From the NCBI GenBank assembly GCA_902493595.1, contig CABUPU010000001.1, positions 1 through 64,000 of the forward strand: a stretch of 64,000 nt of DNA. Direction: 5' to 3'. Origin of the DNA: an uncultured Mycoplasma sp. (GTDB lineage Bacteria; Bacillota_I; Bacilli_A; RF39; UBA660). Below, piece by piece: positions 16,767-26,272 of the stretch. The notes under the pieces were generated by a model that saw only the letters and a program-made list of their open reading frames with translations, had not been told where the DNA came from and did not search any database. The number at the start of each line of letters is the position of its first letter. Positions within the stretch are counted from its first letter, which is position 1. Made by a program: the position numbers and the translations under genes.

Positions 16767-19183
16767 TGATAAAATTAGAAAAAGTAAATAAATACTTTAA
16801 TAAAAATAAAAAGAATGAAATTCATGTTATTGATAATACCTCTGTTAGTTTTGATTCTACTGGACTTGTATGTCTTTTGGGACCAAGTGGATGTGGAAAA
16901 ACAACCCTTCTTAATGTTATTGGTGGACTTGACAAAGTAAAAAGTGGTAAGATTTATGTAAATGGTAAGAAAATTACTAAGAAAAGTACATACTATGTAG
17001 ATAAAGAAAGAAATTTAAACATTGGATATATTTTTCAAAATTATAATTTATTAGAAAACTTAACTGTATTTGATAATGTTGCTATAGCTCTTAAAATGGT
17101 TGGTGTAAAAAATAAAAAGGAAATTGAAAAAAGAGTTAATTTTGTATTAGAAACCTTAAAAATTTATAGATATAGAAATAGACCAGCAGGAATGCTTTCT
17201 GGAGGAGAAAAACAAAGAGTAGCTATTGCAAGGGCAATTGTAAAAAATCCTAATATTTTATTATGTGATGAACCTACAGGAAACCTTGATAGTCAAAATA
17301 CACTTGAAATAATGAATATTATTAAATCAATATCTAAAAATAGATTAGTAATTTTAGTAACACATGAAAATGATATAGCAAAATTTTATGCAGATAGAAT
17401 AATTGAGGTTTCTGATGGTAAAATCGTAAAAGATTATGAGAATAGTTATGAAGGATCACTTGATTATAAAATTGATAATAAAATCTATTTAAAAGATTTT
17501 AAAACTAAAGAGGAAAATGGTAATATAACATTATATTTTGATAATAAGATTAAATCTAATATAACAATAATTGCTAAAAATAATAATATTTATATTAAAA
17601 CAAATGGTAGTGAGAAAATTGAGGTTGTTGATGAAAACTCTAATATTGAACTAATAAACGATCATTATAAACAAATAGATAAATCAATTTATGAAAAATA
17701 TGAATTTGATTTTAAGAATATTGAAACTACTAAACATAAGTATAGTTCTATATTTAATGTATTTAAAGTAATATTTTTAGGTTTTAAAAAGATACTTGAT
17801 TATTCCTTTATAAAAAAATTATTGTTACTAGGTTTTTTAGCCTCTGGAGCATTTATTATGTATGCTGTAAGTAATACTTTAGGAATACTTAATGTAAAGG
17901 ACAGTTACTTTATTGAAAAAAATAAAAATTATCTTGAAGTGAAAATGCAAAAGATAAATATAGATAATTTTGAAAAATATGAATCATTAAATGGAATAGA
18001 TTATATTTTACCTGGCAGTGGAAATGCAAATTTTAAAATTACATTTGATAATTATTATCAAACTAAAAATGCTAGTTCAACTATCTCTGGTACATTGGTT
18101 AATAAAAATTATATAAATGATTCTGATATAATTTATGGTAAAAAAACAGATAATGATTTTGATATAGTTGTGGATAAATCAACACTTAATAAATTATTTA
18201 CAGGTGAAGAAAAAATAGGTGTTCAAACTGGTTATTCAGTTCAAGATTTAATTGGATATAAGGTTAATTGTGGTGATTTAATATTTACTATCACAGGTAT
18301 TACTGATATTGGCGATTATAGTATTTTTACAAATAAAAAATACATGATTGATATATTATATAATAGTTTAGGTACAGATGAAACTATGGTTTATGATGCT
18401 GAATCAATGGTTTATGATGCTGAAATAAGTGATAAATATTTAAATTATAAATTAATTGATAATTTGAGTATAAAAAAAGGTAGACTTCCAGAAAATGATT
18501 ATGAAGTTGTTATTAACATTAATAAAGAAATTGATAATCCACTTAATAGTAAATTAGAAAATAAAATTAATAATAAAAAATTAACTGTAGTAGGTTATTA
18601 TGAAGGAAAAAATATGCTTGTTAATGAAAATATGATTAAATATGAGTTAATAAGTAAATCTAAAAACTTAACTATAATGCCAAGTGATAGTGAAATTGCT
18701 ATTGAAAGCTTAAATAATGAAAATTTAAATGTTGTAAAATCTTATGACACTGCTAAAGAAAAATATTTAGATTCAAGGGAAACTGTTGTAAAATCTGGTC
18801 TTATTGCATCTGGTGTTATTTTGTTTATTTCTTTTGTGGAAATTTATTTAATGATACGTTCTTCATATCTTTCAAGGATAAAGGAAATTGGTATATATAG
18901 AGCAATAGGTACTAAAAAAAGTGATATTTATAAAATGTTTTATGGAGAAATTATTGCTATTACAACTGTAGCATCACTTCCTGGTATTTTATTTACAACT
19001 TATGCTTTAAAAACACTTCAGACAATAAGTTATTTTGAAAAAAATTATTTGGTAAATCCATTTACAATTATTTTAAGTATTTTAATTGTATATTTATTTA
19101 ATATAATCGTGGGACTTTTACCAATTATGAAAATTGTTTCAAAAACTCCAGCATCAATACTAGCAAGAAAAGATGTAGATTAA
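16766..19183 (+). CDS. MacB/FtsX-type ABC exporter, ATPase-permease fusion 2
   Basis: 805 aa with the same order: ATPase (Walker A GPSGCGKTT, signature LSGGEKQRVAIARAI, Walker B LLCDEPTGNLD), a linker of about 120 aa, one TM helix near residue 350, a large outer domain, and three terminal TM helices ending in TPASILARKD, typical of FtsX permeases. ATG overlaps the preceding stop by one base, so the pair may form a heterodimeric exporter. The outer domain contains a near-perfect internal duplication of 8 residues (MVYDAESMVYDAE) around 18385-18424. Confidence 0.85.
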   Translation: MIKLEKVNKYFNKNKKNEIHVIDNTSVSFDSTGLVCLLGPSGCGKTTLLNVIGGLDKVKSGKIYVNGKKITKKSTYYVDKERNLNIGYIFQNYNLLENLTVFDNVAIALKMVGVKNKKEIEKRVNFVLETLKIYRYRNRPAGMLSGGEKQRVAIARAIVKNPNILLCDEPTGNLDSQNTLEIMNIIKSISKNRLVILVTHENDIAKFYADRIIEVSDGKIVKDYENSYEGSLDYKIDNKIYLKDFKTKEENGNITLYFDNKIKSNITIIAKNNNIYIKTNGSEKIEVVDENSNIELINDHYKQIDKSIYEKYEFDFKNIETTKHKYSSIFNVFKVIFLGFKKILDYSFIKKLLLLGFLASGAFIMYAVSNTLGILNVKDSYFIEKNKNYLEVKMQKINIDNFEKYESLNGIDYILPGSGNANFKITFDNYYQTKNASSTISGTLVNKNYINDSDIIYGKKTDNDFDIVVDKSTLNKLFTGEEKIGVQTGYSVQDLIGYKVNCGDLIFTITGITDIGDYSIFTNKKYMIDILYNSLGTDETMVYDAESMVYDAEISDKYLNYKLIDNLSIKKGRLPENDYEVVININKEIDNPLNSKLENKINNKKLTVVGYYEGKNMLVNENMIKYELISKSKNLTIMPSDSEIAIESLNNENLNVVKSYDTAKEKYLDSRETVVKSGLIASGVILFISFVEIYLMIRSSYLSRIKEIGIYRAIGTKKSDIYKMFYGEIIAITTVASLPGILFTTYALKTLQTISYFEKNYLVNPFTIILSILIVYLFNIIVGLLPIMKIVSKTPASILARKDVD

Positions 19184-19265
19184 CTATATCTTTTTTTGTG
19201 GGACACAAAGGACCTTTATTAAAGAAAAGAAATATGGTTTAATCAATGTAAGGAGATTACACAAT

Positions 19266-19985
19266 ATGAATAAAGAAAAAATTGGTAAGTATATTAAATT
19301 CTTAAGAGAGAGAAATAATTTAACGCAGGAAGAACTTGCTAAAAAAGTGCCAGTTACAAGGGAAGCAGTAAGTAAATGGGAAACAGGAAGAAGAATTCCT
19401 GATATTGAAACTTTAATAATTTTAAGTAAGATATTTAATGTGCCAATTGAAAGTTTGCTTTCTGGTGGAGAAAGTGATAATGCAATGGTAAATTTATATA
19501 AAGATAATATAAATTTACATAAAAAAGTTGGTATTCTTTTACTAGTAACAATTTTAATAATTATTACATTTTTAATTTATTATTTTTTAAATAATTATAA
19601 TTCATTTAAATTTTATAATTTAACCGGAGGTAATGATAATTTTATACTAGAAAATAGTGTTATGTTCGTTTCAAAAGAAAAGTTCTTTATTAGTATTCCA
19701 AAAGTAAGTAGTATTAATAATGATGAAATTAATTATAAAAAAGTATATTATTTAGATAATAGAAATGGAAAACATTTAATTTTCGAGGGTAACTCTGATG
19801 TCCTTAATTATAGTGAAAACAATGGTTATAATGAAAGTATTAATTTTAAAAATTTAGATAATATAATTAATAACCTATATATTGATATTTACTATGAAGA
19901 TAATATAGATACAGTAAAAATAAATTTATTTTTAACATATTCAAATGATAATTTCTTTACAAAAAAGGTAAAAAGTATATCGTAA
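19266..19985 (+). CDS. XRE-family membrane-anchored regulator
   Basis: 239 aa. HTH in residues about 8-62 (LTQEELAKKVPVTREAVSKWE), a TM helix near residues 92-112, and an outer domain of about 125 aa that I do not recognise. It lies between two exporter pairs on the same strand and has a good ribosome site (aaggag). The layout matches the other two HTH-TM regulators in the window. Position suggests it controls the exporters, perhaps through the palindrome at 14468. Confidence 0.8.
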   Translation: MNKEKIGKYIKFLRERNNLTQEELAKKVPVTREAVSKWETGRRIPDIETLIILSKIFNVPIESLLSGGESDNAMVNLYKDNINLHKKVGILLLVTILIIITFLIYYFLNNYNSFKFYNLTGGNDNFILENSVMFVSKEKFFISIPKVSSINNDEINYKKVYYLDNRNGKHLIFEGNSDVLNYSENNGYNESINFKNLDNIINNLYIDIYYEDNIDTVKINLFLTYSNDNFFTKKVKSIS

Positions 19986-20055
19986 TGTTGATAAATGTTT
20001 GGTATAATAAATGTATACTTATATAATACTTTGAGGCACAAAAAGTGAGGCGAAT

Positions 20056-22497
20056 ATGTTAGAAATTAAAAATGTTAGTAAAAAGTTTATTGTAAATAAT
20101 AATGAAATTAATGTATTAAATGATGTTAATATCATTTTCCCTAATAAGGGACTATTCGTTATTAAGGGTAAAAGTGGAAGTGGAAAATCAACTTTACTTA
20201 ATTTAATCGCGGGTTATGATAAACCTACTTATGGAAAACTTTATTATAATGGAATAGATTTATGCATAGTTAATGAAAATGAATTATCTTCATATCAAAG
20301 AAATGAAATTGGATTTGTTTTCCAATCTTATAATTTATTTGATAATTTAACAGTTTATGAAAATTTACTTTTTTCAACTGATGATATAAATGAAAATGTA
20401 GTTGATGAAACCTTAACTAAGTTAGAAATTAATCATTTAAAAAAACGAAAGGTTAAACAAATTTCTGGTGGAGAAAAAGCCAGAGTAGCAATTGCAAGAG
20501 CACTTATAAAAACACCTAAAATAATTATTTGCGATGAACCAACGGGGAACCTAGATAGTAAAACCGCTGATGAAGTTTGGAATATATTAAAGAAATTAAG
20601 TAGTCAAATTCTTGTTATTGTCGCAAGCCACGATACTGAGTTAATAAAAAAATATGCAGATGTTATTTTAACTCTTGAAAATGGCTCTATTAATTACAAA
20701 GTAGAAAACATAAAAAAAGAAAATATATCTTTAAAAGAAAAGAATTCTAAAATTAAAGTTAACTTGTTTTATAAAAAAAATAGCTTTACTAATTTAATTA
20801 TAGGAATAGTTTTATTTTTATTATATTCATTACTAATTATATGTTTGAATAGTTTACAAATTAATTTAAATAAATCTGAAAGTTATGTTCCTAAGGACAA
20901 TAATATATTAGCAAGTCTTTGGAAACGAAATGATACTGATTTTGTTGTTTTGTCTAGATATAATGATAATGATATTAAAAATGCTTCATTATACTTAGAA
21001 AAACATAATATTAAATATGATGTAATAAATGAATATAATAATTTAAGATTACAAAGAGATATATCTTTACATTTTGATTTTGAAGACCCTTATAGATTTT
21101 ATAATATACTTAATACTTCAAAAATAATTTCGAAGAGTGAAAAAAACATGGATAAAGAATATATTGGCAGATATCCAAAAAATCCTAATGAAATAATGAT
21201 TTCAAATTTTTATGCAAAAATTCTTACTATGGGTGTAATGCAGGATGATAAAGTTTATAAGCCAAAATCTTTTGAGGATATAATAAATGATAATTATTAC
21301 ATAAAATATGATGGTAGCCCTTATTCTGATGTTTACCTTAAAGTAACGGGAATTTATATGCTTGATTACGATATAAGTGAATTTGAAAAAATTAAAGTTG
21401 AAAAAAATACGGATAATCAAGGATTGACAGGTATTAAGCCAAATAAAATTATGACTTATTTTGATAATAATTATAATACCATTTATGTAAATGAAAACTT
21501 CTTTGAAACGCTTGATACTAAACCTTGCACATCAATGGATGAATATACTTTTGAGTTTTATATTAAAGCAAATAATGAATATAAACTATTAAATTTTAAA
21601 AGTAATACATATTATGATGATAATCTTAAAGATAATGAAATTATTATTAATAAATATATTTTAGATTTATTAACTAATAATGATTTTTCTAATGAATTTA
21701 ATAAACAAAAAGAGTTAAATGAATATGATTTTGCAATTAAATATATGGAAAAACATAATTTATTAAATTCTATAGTAGAAACAAAGATAAAAGATACTTT
21801 TGGTGTAAATGGAAAAGAGGGTAGTATGGAAACTTTTTCGCTTAAAATCGTGGACTTTTTACCAAGTTATAAAAAAGACTTTAGCATAACAAATCCATAC
21901 TTTTATGTATCTAAAAATGTTTTAGAAAAATATGTTGAATCTCAAAGGGAAGTATATACTATAACTGTTTATGAAAATAATTCTAAAGTGCTTAATAATG
22001 CTCAAAACTATTATATTAAAAATGGTTTTGAATTGAGAACTGATTATACTCATAACTTTGAAACAATTAACAAAATTATAACAAATATTATTCCTTATAT
22101 TTGGCTCGTTGGTACTATATTAGTTTTATTTATTTTCTTATTTAATTTTATGGTTAATATATTTAGAATTAATATTGATAAAAAAAGTATCGGTATTTTA
22201 AAATCATTAGGTTATAAAAATAGTGAAATTAAAAAACTTTATAATAATTTATTTTTAATTTCCTCTTTTGGGGCACTTATTTTATCAGCTATTTTAAGTA
22301 TTCCTCTTAATAAAGTAATAAATATAGTTTTATCAAATTATTTTGGTTTTAAACTAAGATTAATTTTCATAAACCTATTAACTTACTTAATAATATTTAT
22401 AATTTTTGCAATAGTTTATTTTTTAACAATTAGAAAACCACTTACTAAAATTACTAAAATTAATGTATGCGATATACTTAGAACTAAGGATGAATAA
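20056..22497 (+). CDS. MacB/FtsX-type ABC exporter, ATPase-permease fusion 3
   Basis: 813 aa. N-terminal ATPase with Walker A GKSGSGKST, signature ISGGEKARVAIARAL and Walker B IICDEPTGNLD; TM helix near residues 250-268; outer domain of about 400 aa; three C-terminal TM helices. An extended -10 (TGGTATAAT, 20000-20008) lies upstream. It pairs with the next gene, starting 2 nt after its stop. The KARVAIAR signature, shared with fusion 4, separates this pair from fusions 1-2 (KQRVAIAR). Confidence 0.85.
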   Translation: MLEIKNVSKKFIVNNNEINVLNDVNIIFPNKGLFVIKGKSGSGKSTLLNLIAGYDKPTYGKLYYNGIDLCIVNENELSSYQRNEIGFVFQSYNLFDNLTVYENLLFSTDDINENVVDETLTKLEINHLKKRKVKQISGGEKARVAIARALIKTPKIIICDEPTGNLDSKTADEVWNILKKLSSQILVIVASHDTELIKKYADVILTLENGSINYKVENIKKENISLKEKNSKIKVNLFYKKNSFTNLIIGIVLFLLYSLLIICLNSLQINLNKSESYVPKDNNILASLWKRNDTDFVVLSRYNDNDIKNASLYLEKHNIKYDVINEYNNLRLQRDISLHFDFEDPYRFYNILNTSKIISKSEKNMDKEYIGRYPKNPNEIMISNFYAKILTMGVMQDDKVYKPKSFEDIINDNYYIKYDGSPYSDVYLKVTGIYMLDYDISEFEKIKVEKNTDNQGLTGIKPNKIMTYFDNNYNTIYVNENFFETLDTKPCTSMDEYTFEFYIKANNEYKLLNFKSNTYYDDNLKDNEIIINKYILDLLTNNDFSNEFNKQKELNEYDFAIKYMEKHNLLNSIVETKIKDTFGVNGKEGSMETFSLKIVDFLPSYKKDFSITNPYFYVSKNVLEKYVESQREVYTITVYENNSKVLNNAQNYYIKNGFELRTDYTHNFETINKIITNIIPYIWLVGTILVLFIFLFNFMVNIFRINIDKKSIGILKSLGYKNSEIKKLYNNLFLISSFGALILSAILSIPLNKVINIVLSNYFGFKLRLIFINLLTYLIIFIIFAIVYFLTIRKPLTKITKINVCDILRTKDE

Positions 22498-22498
22498 T

Positions 22499-24676
22499 AT
22501 GTTGGAGTTAAGAAATATTAATAAAAGTTACATAACAAAAAATGAGAGAGTTAATGTTCTTAAAAATATTAATTTTACTTTCCCAGATAAAGGATTGTTT
22601 GTTTTAATGGGACCAAGTGGATGTGGAAAATCATCACTATTAAATATTTTAACAGGTTTAGATTCAAAATATGAGGGAAGAGTTCTTTATAATAATGAAA
22701 ATATAAAAGATATTTATGATAATTATAGAAATGAAATTAGTTATATGACACAAAGTTTCAACTTATTTGATAATTTGACAGTATTTGAAAATGTTAATTT
22801 ATCTTTAGAACTTTTAGGTAAAAGTGATAAAACAAAAGTTGAAACTATTTTAAAAGATTTTGAAATATATGATTTGGCAAATAAAAAATGTAATACTTTA
22901 TCTGGTGGTGAAAAAGCAAGAGTTTCCATAGCAAGAGCAGTTATAAAAAATCCTAAAATAATTTTTTGTGATGAGCCTACGGGAAATCTTGATGATAAAA
23001 CCTCAAAATTAGTTTGGACTTTGCTAAAGAAAATTAGTGAAACTGTTTTAGTCATTATTGCTAGTCACGATGAGAAAAACTCTTATGAGTTTGGAAATGT
23101 AATAAAAATAATCGATGGACAAATTAATGAAGAAATAATAAATAATGTAGTAAGTAATAAGAACACTTTTATAAAATATAAAACTAGTAGTAATCTTTCT
23201 TTAAATCTTTTATTTAAGATATTTAATAATAAGAAGATGCTATATATTTTGTCAATTTTAGTAATGTCTATTTCATTTATTATGTTTGGATTATTTAATA
23301 AACTTTCAAGTGTTAATATAAAGAAGGCAGAAATAAATACAATTATTAATAGTGATATTAATGAAATAACTTTGTATAAAAAAGGAAATATTAATGATTA
23401 TACGATATATTTTTCACAAAATGATTTAAAGACTACTCATAAACTTTTGCAAAATAGTGATAGTTATTATGCATCCTCACTACTAAGCAATAATAATATT
23501 TTTACATTTGAATTTGAAAATACTTTAGATATTACTGATTATTATAAACTTTATAATAGTAGTGCTAATGAAAATAATGTATTTATTGATGAAAGATTAT
23601 GTTCATTTAAAATTTTGGGAAGAAAGCCAATTTATGAAAATGAAATAATGATATCAAACTTTTTAGCGGATTATATAATTAGATTTAGTTCTTTTGATGA
23701 AAATGGAAATCAAATAAGTTTTAATAATTATAGTGATATTTTAGAAAGTACATTAAAAGTAAGCAATGAAAAAGTGGTAATAAGTGGAATTTATATTGTA
23801 AATGAAAATATAAAAGAAAAAAACTTTATCTCTCTTGGGGATAAAGATCTTCTTCTTAAATATTTGTATACTTATTATGTTAATGAAAATTATTTTAAGA
23901 TTTCTAAATTTAGTGAAAATTTTGTATCACCTGGACTATTTGACTTTAAAGTTGATGAAAAAGATGCACAAGTATATTTATCCGATGAGGTTTTAGAAAA
24001 TGAAATATATATTGACAGTGATAAAAATAAAGTTAATTTAAATATTATAGATAAAAATAAACTATTTAATGGATTCAATAATTCTTATGAATTAAATGTT
24101 GTTAAAACAAATGGACTTATTTTAGTAAATAGTAATTTATTGAAAGATTATATTTTACCGCATCAATTAATTAAGGAAATTATAGTCAAAAATTTTAATA
24201 AAAATAATATTACTGAATTATTAGATTATGAAAAGGGTGGCATTTATTATAAATCACAATTAACAGAATCTTTGAAAAACTATGTTATATCTTTTGAAAA
24301 TACTGTAGGAGTATTTAAAAAACTATCAATAGCATTTATTTTTCTTACAATAATAGTTATTATTTGTTATGTACATTTTTATTATAAAGAAAACGAGGAA
24401 AAGATATATTCATTAAAAGTTGCAGGTGCAAATAATAAATTTATCTATAAGATATTTGCAATAAATAATGCCACGATTTTATCTGTTTCATTATTAATTT
24501 ATGTCATATTTATACTAAGCTTTACTTTTATTATGAATAGTATTATTTCTTCGAGTATTAATTATAAAATTGAGGTATTTAATTATAACTTTTTAAGTAT
24601 TATAGAATATTTATGTGCTATGTTTATTTTATTAAGTTTAATAAATTATGTTAAATTAAAAAGAATTTTGAAATAA
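22499..24676 (+). CDS. MacB/FtsX-type ABC exporter, ATPase-permease fusion 4
   Basis: 725 aa from ATG 22499; an upstream ATG in frame (22463) lies inside the preceding gene, while aagga sits 8 nt before 22499. Walker A GPSGCGKSS, signature LSGGEKARVSIARAV, Walker B IFCDEPTGNLD, a TM helix near residue 255, an outer domain, and three C-terminal TM helices. Probably the partner of fusion 3. Substrate unknown; the permease outer domains of all four fusions differ strongly. Confidence 0.85.
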   Translation: MLELRNINKSYITKNERVNVLKNINFTFPDKGLFVLMGPSGCGKSSLLNILTGLDSKYEGRVLYNNENIKDIYDNYRNEISYMTQSFNLFDNLTVFENVNLSLELLGKSDKTKVETILKDFEIYDLANKKCNTLSGGEKARVSIARAVIKNPKIIFCDEPTGNLDDKTSKLVWTLLKKISETVLVIIASHDEKNSYEFGNVIKIIDGQINEEIINNVVSNKNTFIKYKTSSNLSLNLLFKIFNNKKMLYILSILVMSISFIMFGLFNKLSSVNIKKAEINTIINSDINEITLYKKGNINDYTIYFSQNDLKTTHKLLQNSDSYYASSLLSNNNIFTFEFENTLDITDYYKLYNSSANENNVFIDERLCSFKILGRKPIYENEIMISNFLADYIIRFSSFDENGNQISFNNYSDILESTLKVSNEKVVISGIYIVNENIKEKNFISLGDKDLLLKYLYTYYVNENYFKISKFSENFVSPGLFDFKVDEKDAQVYLSDEVLENEIYIDSDKNKVNLNIIDKNKLFNGFNNSYELNVVKTNGLILVNSNLLKDYILPHQLIKEIIVKNFNKNNITELLDYEKGGIYYKSQLTESLKNYVISFENTVGVFKKLSIAFIFLTIIVIICYVHFYYKENEEKIYSLKVAGANNKFIYKIFAINNATILSVSLLIYVIFILSFTFIMNSIISSSINYKIEVFNYNFLSIIEYLCAMFILLSLINYVKLKRILK

Positions 24677-24700
24677 AATGTAAAGTAGTGACAAATAAGT

Positions 24701-24729
24701 TTGTTAATATTTAACTAGTGTTATATAAT
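24701..24729 (+). promoter_or_regulatory. Promoter of CofE-like gene
   Basis: TTGTTA (24701-24706), 17-nt spacer, TATAAT (24724-24729), 19 nt before the start codon. Confidence 0.65.
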
Positions 24730-24748
24730 TATACTAGGTGATAAAAAT

Positions 24749-25942
24749 ATGAGAAATGTAGGAACAGTAGTAAGGGGAATAAGAACTCCCGTAATTAAAG
24801 AAAATTCTAATTTAGAGGACATTGTTGTAGATAGTCTTATGAAAGCTAGTGAAAGTGATAATTTTACTTTTCACGATAAAGATATTGTTGCAGTAACTGA
24901 AGCAGTAGTCGGTATTGCAATGGGAAACTATGTAACAGTTGATGGAATTGCAAAAGATATTAAAAATAAATTTGGTACTAACCATATAGGTGTTGTATTT
25001 CCAATTCTTTCAAGAAATAGATTTGCAGTACTTTTATCTGCAATAGCAAGAGCAATGGACAAAATAACTTTACAAATATCTTATCCATCAGATGAAGTAG
25101 GTAATGATATTTTAGATAAGAAAAGATTAAAAGAAAGTGGAATAAATCCATATACTGATGTTATTGATGAGAAAACATATTATGAAAAATTTGGCGATTT
25201 TAAACATATTTTTACTGGTGTTAATATGGTTGATTTCTATAAAGATTTAGTAAAAAAAGAAAATTGTCAAATAGAAATTATATTAGCAAATGATCCTAAA
25301 AAGATTTTAAATTATGAAAAAGATGTTCTTGTTTGTGATATTCATACAAGATTTGAAACAAAAGCTACTTTAAAGGAAAATTCAGATGGTATTATTTTAG
25401 GACTTGATGATATTTTAACTAGTCCAGTTGATGGAAGTGGATGTAATGAAAAATATGGATTACTTGGCTCTAATCGTTCTACTGAAGAAAGAGTTAAATT
25501 ATTTCCAAGTAATGCACAAGGTTTAGTAGATAATATTCAAAGAAAATTATATGAAAAAACTGGTAAAAATATTGAAGTAATGATTTATGGTGATGGTGCG
25601 TTTAAAGATCCAGTTGGTGGAATATGGGAACTTGCTGATCCAGTAGTATCTCCATATTATACTAAAGGCCTTGAGGGAAGCCCTAATGAAATAAAACTTA
25701 AATATATATCTGATAATAAATTCAGTAATTTAAGTGGTGAAGAGTTAAATGAGGCTATTAAAAATGAAATTAGAACTAAAGATTCTAACCTTAAAGGAAC
25801 AATTGCATCACAAGGAACAACACCTCGTAGATATGTTGATTTAATAGGTTCTTTATGTGATTTAACTTCAGGTTCAGGTGACAAAGGTACTCCAGTTGTA
25901 TATATTTCAGGCTATTTTGATAATTATAGTGTAGACAACTAA
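24749..25942 (+). CDS. CofE-like (F420-0:L-glutamate ligase family) protein
   Basis: 397 aa, soluble. The N-terminal TVVRGIRTPVI...DIVAVTEAVV pattern, GSNRSTEERVKLFP and the C-terminal GTPRRY-like and SGSGDKGTP segments resemble the CofE family that adds glutamate to coenzyme F420-0. No other F420 gene is visible here, and F420 is not expected in this lineage, so the family member may glutamylate another substrate. Own promoter, aggtga ribosome site, followed by tRNA-Glu. Confidence 0.65.
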   Translation: MRNVGTVVRGIRTPVIKENSNLEDIVVDSLMKASESDNFTFHDKDIVAVTEAVVGIAMGNYVTVDGIAKDIKNKFGTNHIGVVFPILSRNRFAVLLSAIARAMDKITLQISYPSDEVGNDILDKKRLKESGINPYTDVIDEKTYYEKFGDFKHIFTGVNMVDFYKDLVKKENCQIEIILANDPKKILNYEKDVLVCDIHTRFETKATLKENSDGIILGLDDILTSPVDGSGCNEKYGLLGSNRSTEERVKLFPSNAQGLVDNIQRKLYEKTGKNIEVMIYGDGAFKDPVGGIWELADPVVSPYYTKGLEGSPNEIKLKYISDNKFSNLSGEELNEAIKNEIRTKDSNLKGTIASQGTTPRRYVDLIGSLCDLTSGSGDKGTPVVYISGYFDNYSVDN

Positions 25943-25971
25943 AAAAAATTATGGTAATATGTTAATGGCTT

Positions 25972-26048
25972 AGCCCGTTGGTGAAGTGGTTTAACACACT
26001 GCGTTCTCAGCGCAGCATTCAGGGGTTCGAACCCCCTACGGGTTACCA
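25972..26048 (+). tRNA. tRNA-Glu (CTC)
   Basis: 77 nt with encoded CCA. Acceptor AGCCCGT/ACGGGTT (one G-T pair), D arm GTG...CAC, anticodon stem ctgcg/cgcag with loop TTCTCAG (anticodon CTC at 26006-26008), T arm AGGGG-TTCGAAC-CCCCT. The CTC anticodon reads GAG, a minor codon in such AT-rich DNA. Confidence 0.9.
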
Positions 26049-26060
26049 TTGTTAATATAA

Positions 26061-26083
26061 AATCTCTCTTGTAGAGGTTTTTT
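26061..26083 (+). terminator. Terminator after tRNA-Glu
   Basis: Stem aatctct/agaggtt (one wobble), loop cttgt, then T6. The rest of the gap to 26257 holds a second small hairpin (26116-26134) and no gene. Confidence 0.6.
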
Positions 26084-26244
26084 ATTTTGCCTAAAATACT
26101 TTTTAACACATGAAAAAACTCAAAAATTGAGTTTGTTATTTAAATAGTTCACTATGACTTATAATAACATCATATTTCTTTCTTTTTTCTATATAAATAT
26201 ATAACAATGTAATGACTATGTCGATATCTAATAAAATTATTATA

Positions 26245-26272
26245 AATAAAAAAGATGCTATTTTCTAGCATC
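26245..26272 (-). terminator. Terminator of typA
   Basis: On the minus strand the stem gatgcta-gaaaa-tagcatc is followed by T6; it overlaps the typA stop codon. Confidence 0.75.

Noticed and set aside
22741..23055. Antisense open frames inside the exporter and other genes
   Set aside because: They are shadows of strong coding genes on the opposite strand, without ribosome sites or family matches.
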